A DNA stretch of 5,034 bases from Candidatus Kerfeldbacteria bacterium. Its GTDB lineage: Bacteria; Patescibacteriota; Patescibacteriia; Veblenbacterales; UBA10138. Of this stretch, positions 1-5,034 are shown piece by piece. A program made the translations under genes and the position numbers. A model generated the notes under the pieces. The model did not search any database, had not been told where the DNA came from, and worked only from the letters and a program-made list of their open reading frames with translations. Location: positions 1-5,034 of the forward strand of contig JACRFN010000049.1 of the NCBI GenBank assembly GCA_016217875.1, given 5' to 3'. The stretch's first letter is position 1. Every line of letters begins with the position of its first letter.

Positions 1-2592
1 AAAGAGAGTGGTACTTTTGGTATAAAAAAATTTGATTCGCAGCGATTTGGTGGCATGCTGTCAGCAGCTTACTTTAGTGAAAGATTGCAAGAGAGACCAT
101 ATGTATACGGGCCGCTTATCGAAGAATTTATACGACAACAGCCACGCAATAGACTTAGGCAAAAGTACTTATCACCACAAGAATTTGTTTCCGGTGTTAA
201 TGAAGTTATCCGACAAAAGTGTGCAGAAAATGTATGTGGTTTTTTGAAAAAGTACCAGGCTGTTCAACCTGAAGTGACTAAACTTCTTGATAAGCATATT
301 AAAGATATAAATTGCTTGGCTTCTAAGATTGCTGAAACGGAAGAATTGCCTGACGACGCGCGCGAGGCGTATCGCGCTGTGCAAAAAGTAATCAACACGA
401 GGACGGCGTGCGATCCGGCAAACCCTACTGATGTGCGAGTTTACGCCGAGTGGGTAGGGGGGTACAATGGCCGTCTGAACGAATTTAAACAAGTATTGCC
501 AGATTTATTTATAGAGAAATGGTCAACGGAGCTCAAGCCGCTGGCGCGGGTAAAAGGCTATCCGTCGTTCCCGTCATACGGGGAAAATATAAATTTTACG
601 TTTCGCGATATATTAGCTCATCTCGCAAAGTTTGCAGAACACGATGAGTTAGTCTCAGCGGAACATATTAGAAACTGGGTAGATAAAGAATGGGTCGAGC
701 GCGAGATACAGCGCCTGCGCCGTTCACACCGACCTGGGATGAAATCAATACACTTGCCATTACTACGCAAAGTCGCACGCGAGGTATTCCAGCGCACTAA
801 CGGGAAAATTATACATGAAGAAAAAATTCACGCGCAGTGGCCGACCGACAACGCAAAACTCATAACGGTATTTAAAGGAATACGCATTAAGTTACGACGC
901 CATTTGGCAGAAGTTATCGCACATATTGAACGTGTACCAAAAGATTGGGCAGCCAATAGATATCTAGTAGACATTTATACGACACTGGCGCGATTGAATT
1001 CGTTGGCACTGCCGCCCACCGAGGAGAGCCGACGAGCGTTTGAAGTAAATGCACTAGCTGGTGAAGCTAAGGGCACTGTCCTTGCTCTGGCAGAAGGTAT
1101 GAAACAAGAAATCCAAGTATCCGGTTTGTCGCTTAGAGCCGATGGTAATGGATGGGCTCTGGCAAAACGAGCGTGTTTAGCTGTGGTGGGCACGCCCCCA
1201 CGCGAGCGTCTGGCGTTGGTGCTTGACTACTCCAGCGAATCAGCCATAAGACTGTCATCTGACAATGTAAGCGGTGTGCGCGGATTTGGATTTATTGGCG
1301 GTAGCGAAAGGCGAGAGCGGCAAACTAGTCGTAGTCTTACTGTTGGTAATGTAACCGGAAAATTAGGGCGGTACGGTTTGATACTGCCGCTAAGTTTTGG
1401 TACTAGCCAAGCGCGACGTTATTTGTGGCTTAGTCACAAACATCGAGGGGACGAATTGCTTAGCGCTATTGAAGCCGCAAGTGTTAATATTAAGAATGCG
1501 CGCATTATCCGCGAACAAACAAAAGGCGGCTCAAGGCTTTATGTAGCACTAGCTGTGGAGCGGCCGTACGTTCCAATTGATGCGACTACAAAACAAGTGG
1601 AAGGATATATTGGCGTAGACCGAGGTGAAAGTGCTCTGGCTGTATTCGCCAGAGTAGATACAAATGGGCGATTACAAGAGACGCCGCAGTCGTTTGGTGA
1701 ATTGCCGAAGAAAATTAGACGAGCGTACAATCGTGTCCGTCAGCAACAGTCACAGGCTAAACGTTTGGTGGGTGGCACGTGGTTTGCGCATAAAATTGAT
1801 AATTATGTGCGGCAAATTGCCATTCGGGCAGTTGATGCCATGCTTACGCATTGTTGCGGTATTGCCTTGGAGCACCTATCCCGCGGTTTTGCGCGCGGCG
1901 GCACAGCCAGCTGGGAACACCAATACACCAAGGTGGCCGATAAGCTTATTGATGTTTTGTCTTTTGCCGGGTTTACAGTACCTACCAATGGTGAACTATT
2001 TCCCCTTGGCGTAAAATCAAAACACCACTGGTTTGGCGCCATACCGCCTGGTAATACCAGCCGCACCTGCCCCAAATGCGCTGCTGTGTGGTCTAACCCT
2101 ATTGAACTAAAATTAGCAAATGGTTCATTTACATTGACCTATCGGGACGAGCTGCGTGAAAATATTAAAGCGTTAAAGTTAGAACGGGATGTATCCGGTG
2201 TCTGGCACGGCTCTTGGTTGGCTGATGGTAAGAAAATCCAAAGCTTCACGCCAAAGTCGCTCAAAGAATTGAACAGTCTTACCAATAAGCTGGCGACCGC
2301 CAAGGGAGATGAACGAAGAAAATTAGAGCGCGATATGCTTGAGTTGTTCAAGCACCGGCACCGCAATACTTATGACAGGTTTTATTGCTTACTGTGTAAT
2401 ATAGAGCTTAACGCTGATAAGGTAGGGGCGCTAAACATTGCTCGAAAAGCCATTTACCAACTTGAGGGCAAGCCACCACAAGGCATAAGTCTAGAAAAAG
2501 AAAAGCGCCGTCAGCATTGGCAAGAATGGTACAGTCGTCAACTAAATGATAACCACTGGTGGGATAGTAAAGTTGAGAAGATGCTCAAGTGA
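1..2592 (+). CDS. cas12e: Cas12e (CasX)-like type V CRISPR effector nuclease, 5' partial
   Basis: RNA-guided DNA nuclease of the CRISPR interference complex. The frame is open from base 1 to the TGA at 2590-2592 (863 codons), with no stop before the ATG at 55. Numbering from that Met, visible landmarks are a helical-lobe block LKPLARVKGYPSFP (160-173, like AKPLQRLKGFPSFP in CasX); an OBD-like block LILPLSFG (442-449); RuvC-I IGVDRGE with D522 (nt 1618-1620); RuvC-II LEHLSRGF with E606 (1870-1872); zinc ribbon C672/C675 and C778/C781; and RuvC-III NADKVGALNIAR with D788 (2416-2418). All three catalytic acids are present. There is no HNH domain. CasX proteins are about 980 aa, so some 60-190 N-terminal residues probably lie upstream. 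The ATG at 55 has only a weak GGTGG before it and CasX-like sequence appears to continue across it, so I do not take it as the start. A Cas12l-type or new subtype assignment is less likely but cannot be excluded without a tree. Confidence 0.9.
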   Translation, partial: KESGTFGIKKFDSQRFGGMLSAAYFSERLQERPYVYGPLIEEFIRQQPRNRLRQKYLSPQEFVSGVNEVIRQKCAENVCGFLKKYQAVQPEVTKLLDKHIKDINCLASKIAETEELPDDAREAYRAVQKVINTRTACDPANPTDVRVYAEWVGGYNGRLNEFKQVLPDLFIEKWSTELKPLARVKGYPSFPSYGENINFTFRDILAHLAKFAEHDELVSAEHIRNWVDKEWVEREIQRLRRSHRPGMKSIHLPLLRKVAREVFQRTNGKIIHEEKIHAQWPTDNAKLITVFKGIRIKLRRHLAEVIAHIERVPKDWAANRYLVDIYTTLARLNSLALPPTEESRRAFEVNALAGEAKGTVLALAEGMKQEIQVSGLSLRADGNGWALAKRACLAVVGTPPRERLALVLDYSSESAIRLSSDNVSGVRGFGFIGGSERRERQTSRSLTVGNVTGKLGRYGLILPLSFGTSQARRYLWLSHKHRGDELLSAIEAASVNIKNARIIREQTKGGSRLYVALAVERPYVPIDATTKQVEGYIGVDRGESALAVFARVDTNGRLQETPQSFGELPKKIRRAYNRVRQQQSQAKRLVGGTWFAHKIDNYVRQIAIRAVDAMLTHCCGIALEHLSRGFARGGTASWEHQYTKVADKLIDVLSFAGFTVPTNGELFPLGVKSKHHWFGAIPPGNTSRTCPKCAAVWSNPIELKLANGSFTLTYRDELRENIKALKLERDVSGVWHGSWLADGKKIQSFTPKSLKELNSLTNKLATAKGDERRKLERDMLELFKHRHRNTYDRFYCLLCNIELNADKVGALNIARKAIYQLEGKPPQGISLEKEKRRQHWQEWYSRQLNDNHWWDSKVEKMLK

Positions 2593-3191
2593 CAACTGTG
2601 TCGTATTCAAGTTTTGTTGACCACGAATTTTTGTCTGTACACATAGTGGCTGAGTACGCCTTTTGTCCGCGTTCTGCCTTTAACCTACTCACAGGTGCCG
2701 AGGTTGCTTCTACTGGCAGCTTCCGCGAAGGCAGAGTGATGCATAATCGGGTAGACCAACCAACTGAATGTACACACCGCGGAGCTTATGTAGAGCGCTC
2801 GCTACGCGTGCAATCCTTAGTGCTTGGTTTAGTCGGTGTTATAGATCAAGTTCGTTCGTACACAGATGGCAGGGTGGAAGTTTGGGAGTATAAACGTGGT
2901 ACGCAACGTGACGCACACACGCACGAGCTACAGATAGCGCTCTTGTCGCTGTGCTACCGTGATGAAACGGGCGTAACGCCGAACATCGGCGTGGTTTGGA
3001 CAACTGGCGATCGTCGCAGTCGTAGATTTAATATAGCTTCTACTTTGCTGGCGGAAGCTGAACAACTGGTCCAAAATGTTTCTCTGAAACGGCAACAAGG
3101 AACACCATGGCCTAGGCGACCGCAATCTGCTTGCCATGGCTGCATCTTTCGTTATGACTGCTGGAGCGAAAATGAACTTTCTCACTTATGA
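2589..3191 (+). CDS. cas4: CRISPR-associated Cas4 exonuclease (prespacer processing)
   Basis: RecB-like nuclease with an iron-sulfur cluster that trims prespacers and helps Cas1-Cas2 choose PAM-bearing, correctly oriented spacers. The 200-aa product has the usual Cas4 length and layout: N-terminal cysteine C26 (AEYAFCPRS); H52 in a GRVMH motif; the PD-(D/E)xK core with D86 (GVID) and E100-Y-K102 (WEYKRG); the following Q115 (HELQIALL); and a C-terminal cluster C182-x2-C185-x5-C191. C26 with the last three cysteines would bind a 4Fe-4S cluster. The GTG start at 2589 overlaps the effector stop as GTGA, which implies translational coupling; a second GTG at 2598 is possible but less attractive. 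It sits directly between the effector and cas1, as in known CasX loci. All catalytic residues are intact and no truncation is seen. Confidence 0.95.
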   Translation: MTTVSYSSFVDHEFLSVHIVAEYAFCPRSAFNLLTGAEVASTGSFREGRVMHNRVDQPTECTHRGAYVERSLRVQSLVLGLVGVIDQVRSYTDGRVEVWEYKRGTQRDAHTHELQIALLSLCYRDETGVTPNIGVVWTTGDRRSRRFNIASTLLAEAEQLVQNVSLKRQQGTPWPRRPQSACHGCIFRYDCWSENELSHL

Positions 3192-4171
3192 CCTACTTAG
3201 CTGATAAGAAAACACTCTACCTTCTAGCTCCAGGTCTTCGTATTTGGTTGACACCGACGCAAGTACGTTGGCAGGCTGATGGAAGAGAGACGCAATCGCA
3301 CCCCCGTGAAGGAGTGCGAGATATAATCGTCCTCTCCGATGCGACGCTTGACAAATCATTGTTTCATTTTGTGGCTGATACCCATTGTCCTGTAAGCGTT
3401 CTTGATACTCGTTTCCATTTCCTAGCCTCAATCAATCCGCCAGACGGCGGCAGTGGCAACTTACGACTGAGACAGTACGCGTTCTGTTCTGACGGCACAA
3501 AACGACTAACGACGGCTCGCGCAATCGTAGCAGCAAAAATCGCGAATCAAAGGATGCTGCTCTCGGAATACAATCGCGTGAATGCAACAGTAGAAGATGC
3601 GGTTATTGCCTTGGCTGACGAACAGACGCTTTTAGGTCTTGAGGGGGCCGCGGCTCGTGTATATTTTGATGCTTGGTCGGATATTTTAACAAAAACACCT
3701 TTCACATTCGACGGCCGTCGCAAGCATCCCGCTACCGATCCAGTGAACGCGCTTTACGACTTCGCGATCTCACTCTTAACACATGAAATAGATACATTTT
3801 GCCGAATTGTCGGGCTAGATGCCTATATCGGGGTGTACCATACAAGCGTGCACTACCGTCCGGCGCTGGTGGCTGATTTGGTAGAAGAATGGCGCGCGCC
3901 GATTGTTGATAAGTTCGTACTTCGCGCGCTACGACGGGCAGAGTTTTCGCTTGATGACTTTGAGGAGCGCGGCAACGCCTGTAGGTTCAAATCCAGTTGT
4001 TGGGGTAAGGCGATAGTAAAATGGCAGGAGTGGTATGCTGAAGAGGAGCGCGACAGGAACAGCTACCGACCACTTACGTACCGTGATTGGATTGAGGCAC
4101 AAGTACGACATTTCGCCCGTGTGTGCCAGGGCGATGAGGCGGAGTATCGGCCCTATCGTTACCAGCCATAG
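3188..4171 (+). CDS. cas1: CRISPR-associated Cas1 integrase
   Basis: Metal-dependent DNA integrase that, with Cas2, inserts new spacers at the leader end of the array. The 327-aa length is normal. An N-terminal beta-rich domain (about residues 1-85) is followed by the helical catalytic domain. Catalytic residues are visible as E152 (LLGLEGAAAR), H218 (GVYHTSVHYRPAL) and D230/E233 (ADLVEEWR); the family pattern of E, H and a D-x2-D/E pair fits. A DPVNALYDFA block (about 184-193), typical of Cas1, lies between E152 and H218. The ATG at 3188 overlaps the cas4 stop as ATGA; no close Shine-Dalgarno is seen (GGAG at 3163-3166 is too far), so coupled translation is likely. The gene appears complete. 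The subtype cannot be read from motifs alone. Confidence 0.97.
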   Translation: MTYLADKKTLYLLAPGLRIWLTPTQVRWQADGRETQSHPREGVRDIIVLSDATLDKSLFHFVADTHCPVSVLDTRFHFLASINPPDGGSGNLRLRQYAFCSDGTKRLTTARAIVAAKIANQRMLLSEYNRVNATVEDAVIALADEQTLLGLEGAAARVYFDAWSDILTKTPFTFDGRRKHPATDPVNALYDFAISLLTHEIDTFCRIVGLDAYIGVYHTSVHYRPALVADLVEEWRAPIVDKFVLRALRRAEFSLDDFEERGNACRFKSSCWGKAIVKWQEWYAEEERDRNSYRPLTYRDWIEAQVRHFARVCQGDEAEYRPYRYQP

Positions 4172-4173
4172 GC

Positions 4174-4455
4174 ATGCGATATTTGATTGCGTACGACATT
4201 ACCGACGATCGTATTCGCAACCGGTTGGTGAAAATCTTGGAGTGGTTCGGTGAGCGTGTTCAGTACTCGCTGTTTGAGTGCGAGCTTACCGAGGCTGGTG
4301 AAATGGAATTACGAGCTCGGCTTAAGGCGGGGAGTTTTTTAAACGGTGATAAGGGTGCTGTATTTATCTATCCACTAGAGAGGGGAAGCGTATCTAAGAT
4401 AGAGCGCTATGGAAAGGCTACATTTATAGACAATACTGCTGTTATCGTCACGTAA
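4174..4455 (+). CDS. cas2: CRISPR-associated Cas2
   Basis: Small ferredoxin-fold protein that dimerises and bridges two Cas1 dimers in the spacer-integration complex. The 93-aa product begins MRYLIAYDIT, the classic first beta strand ending at the conserved Asp (D8), followed by DDRIRNRLVKILEWFGERVQ (helix 1) and YSLFECELT (strand 2), which is the standard Cas2 pattern. It starts 2 nt after the cas1 stop and no convincing Shine-Dalgarno is visible, so it is probably read by coupling from cas1. It is the last protein gene of the operon: the TAA at 4453-4455 is followed within 2 nt by the promoter of the tracrRNA region. Confidence 0.96.
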   Translation: MRYLIAYDITDDRIRNRLVKILEWFGERVQYSLFECELTEAGEMELRARLKAGSFLNGDKGAVFIYPLERGSVSKIERYGKATFIDNTAVIVT

Positions 4456-4456
4456 T

Positions 4457-4484
4457 TTGACAACTTAATACGCTATATTATACT
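4457..4484 (+). promoter_or_regulatory. sigma70-type promoter for the tracrRNA
   Basis: A perfect -35 box TTGACA (4457-4462) is followed after 16 nt by TATACT (4479-4484), one mismatch from TATAAT. Transcription would start near 4490-4493, just before the region complementary to the repeat. It lies immediately after the cas2 stop and is the best promoter-like sequence in the non-coding region, which supports a separate transcript for the guide-RNA scaffold. Confidence 0.7.
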
Positions 4485-4490
4485 AATATA
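4474..4490. repeat. inverted repeat overlapping the -10 box
   Basis: TATATTA (4474-4480), TAC, TAATATA (4484-4490) is a perfect 7-bp inverted repeat with a 3-nt centre that covers the -10 element and runs up to the predicted start site. It could be an operator, or simply a by-product of an AT-rich -10 region. No regulator gene is in the window. Confidence 0.4.
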
Positions 4491-4596
4491 GTCGGCCTAT
4501 CTAACGTTTGTCTGCGCCGACACCCGCAAGGGTTATTGGGGAATCAGCGAATCGGCAGAAGCCCGTTGCCCCCAGCACTATACAGTTCAAAGGGAC
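4491..4596 (+). ncRNA. tracrRNA (predicted)
   Basis: Trans-activating RNA that would pair with the repeat part of the crRNA and anchor it in the effector. Positions 4575-4596 match the reverse complement of repeat positions 9-30 at 20 of 22 bases, including an unbroken 14-mer CAGTTCAAAGGGAC (4583-4596); the two exceptions are A-A mismatches at 4580 and 4582. A second block, GTCTGC at 4510-4515, is complementary to the last six bases of the repeat (GCAGAC), which would give a CasX-like pseudoknot. Between them are a hairpin ACCC-GCAA-GGGT (4522-4533, GNRA loop) and TGGGG/CCCCA (4537-4541 with 4570-4574), which abuts the anti-repeat. Location between cas2 and the array, same strand, and anti-repeat at the 3' end all match CasX tracrRNA. 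The 5' end is inferred from the promoter; the primary 3' end is unknown and may extend through the following hairpins. Confidence 0.85.
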
Positions 4597-4618
4597 ACAC
4601 CGATAAAACCATCGGTGT
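4597..4618 (+). repeat. perfect 8-bp hairpin directly 3' of the anti-repeat
   Basis: ACACCGAT (4597-4604) and ATCGGTGT (4611-4618) are exact inverted repeats around a 6-nt loop AAAACC. The hairpin begins at the base after the last anti-repeat nucleotide. It may be the 3' stem of the primary tracrRNA, a protection or processing element. It has no T-run after it, so it is not a classic intrinsic terminator. Confidence 0.6.
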
Positions 4619-4621
4619 ACA

Positions 4622-4655
4622 AGCGAAAACAACGTCTGTCAGCGTTGTTTTCGCT
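4622..4655 (+). repeat. perfect 13-bp hairpin, possible transcript end or attenuator
   Basis: AGCGAAAACAACG (4622-4634) and CGTTGTTTTCGCT (4643-4655) are exact inverted repeats with an 8-nt loop TCTGTCAG. It is the longest perfect stem I found in the window and lies 3 nt after the preceding hairpin. It could end or slow tracrRNA transcription before the leader, but neither strand has the usual uninterrupted T-run after the stem, so the terminator reading is weak. The stem's length and the absence of coding potential argue that it is functional RNA or a protein-binding site. Confidence 0.55.
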
Positions 4656-4800
4656 ATAAAAATGACAAAAAGCTAGAAAGTTAAGTATTGGGGGGTTTAG
4701 ATAGTATTTTTCCGCTTTGTTCAGCTATAGATTTATGATTGTTGTCTGGTATTTAACTCAGGTATTCTTTAAAATTTCGTTAACTTCGCAAAAAATTGCT
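4656..4800 (+). promoter_or_regulatory. CRISPR leader
   Basis: AT-rich, gene-free 145 bp leading straight into the first repeat, on the side of the array facing cas1-cas2, where a leader with array promoter and integration signals is expected. It holds a run of six G at 4690-4695 and a run of five T at 4707-4711. A weak array promoter may be present (TTGTCT 4742-4747 with TATTCT 4763-4768, 15-nt spacing), but I cannot confirm it. No degenerate repeat or spacer was seen here. Confidence 0.6.
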
Positions 4801-5034
4801 GTCAGTTCGTCCCTTTGAACTGAAAAGTGCAGCAGACATGCGGACGTATCCCGACGCTTACGACGAGTGCGTCAGTTCGTCCCTTTGAACTGAAAAGTGC
4901 AGCAGACAAGTGTCGGTAATAATAACCGCCTCTACGGGTAGTCAGTTCGTCCCTTTGAACTGAAAAGTGCAGCAGACCTATAGTCACCTCAGCGCCATGT
5001 TCTATGTTTGGTCAGTTCGTCCCTTTGAACTGAA
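4801..5034 (+). CRISPR. CRISPR array, 3 complete repeats plus a partial fourth, 3 spacers
   Basis: Repeats of 37 nt at 4801-4837, 4871-4907 and 4941-4977 are identical; a fourth starts at 5011 and is cut by the window end after 24 nt, identical as far as it goes. Spacers of exactly 33 nt lie at 4838-4870, 4908-4940 and 4978-5010 and are unrelated to one another. The repeat begins GTCAGTTCG and ends GCAGCAGAC. It contains a 7-bp inverted repeat, TCAGTTC (repeat bases 2-8) and GAACTGA (17-23), around an 8-nt loop. Orientation is left to right: the leader is on the left, the tracrRNA is complementary to the + strand transcript, and in type V systems the spacer lies 3' of the repeat handle. The array continues past the window. 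Confidence 0.98.

Noticed and set aside
172..492. Minus-strand open frame of 106 codons inside the effector gene
   Set aside because: It is fully overlapped by the effector, shows no recognisable motif and fits antisense shadow coding.
1664..2014. Plus-strand 116-codon frame inside the effector
   Set aside because: It overlaps the RuvC-I/RuvC-II coding region in another frame; the RuvC motifs belong to the effector frame.
1..2592. Effector as Cas12a, Cas12b, Cas12d or Cas9
   Set aside because: There is no HNH domain, and the conserved blocks and the effector-cas4-cas1-cas2-tracrRNA order fit Cas12e; Cas12a and Cas12d differ in length, motifs and guide-RNA layout.
3186..3431. Minus-strand frame of 81 codons opposite the start of cas1
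   Set aside because: It lies opposite the well-supported cas1 frame and has no family resemblance.
4597..4618. Intrinsic terminator after the anti-repeat
   Set aside because: The hairpin is perfect but no T-run follows it, so I list it as a structured element only.
4744..4748. Further GTCTG copies at 4634-4638 and 4744-4748 as alternative pseudoknot strands
   Set aside because: Five-base matches are expected by chance; GTCTGC at 4510-4515 is longer and correctly placed 5' of the anti-repeat.
4802..4987. Minus-strand open frame through the array
   Set aside because: Its product repeats the same peptide because it is a translation of the CRISPR repeats; it is not a gene.

Overview
The window holds most of a class 2, type V CRISPR-Cas locus, all on the + strand: a large Cas12 effector, cas4, cas1 and cas2, then a non-coding stretch that carries a well-supported tracrRNA candidate and a leader, then the first part of a CRISPR array. 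The effector is recognisably of the Cas12e (CasX, subtype V-E) kind. It has an intact RuvC triad, two CxxC zinc-ribbon pairs and several CasX-like sequence blocks, but it looks divergent from the two well-studied CasX proteins as I remember them.

Layout. Positions 1-2592: effector, open at the left edge, so its N-terminus lies outside the window. 2589-3191: cas4, overlapping the effector stop by 4 nt (GTGA). 3188-4171: cas1, overlapping the cas4 stop by 4 nt (ATGA). 4174-4455: cas2, 2 nt after cas1. 4456-4800: no gene; contains a strong sigma70-type promoter, a tracrRNA whose sequence is complementary to the repeat in two separate blocks, two perfect hairpins and an AT-rich leader. 4801-5034: array with three complete identical 37-nt repeats, three unique 33-nt spacers and a fourth repeat cut by the right edge.

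How the parts work together. Cas1, Cas2 and Cas4 would form the adaptation module, with Cas4 trimming and orienting prespacers by their PAM. The array transcript would pair with the tracrRNA, be matured (probably by RNase III), and the dual guide would load the Cas12e-like nuclease, whose single RuvC site cuts DNA. The arrangement effector-cas4-cas1-cas2-tracrRNA-array is the one known for CasX loci.

Organism. Bacterial gene structure, the standard code and a mixed, moderate base composition are visible. Cas12e is known mainly from metagenome-derived bacteria (Deltaproteobacteria, Planctomycetes, candidate phyla such as Sungbacteria). An uncultivated bacterium is therefore likely, but no phylum can be assigned from this window.
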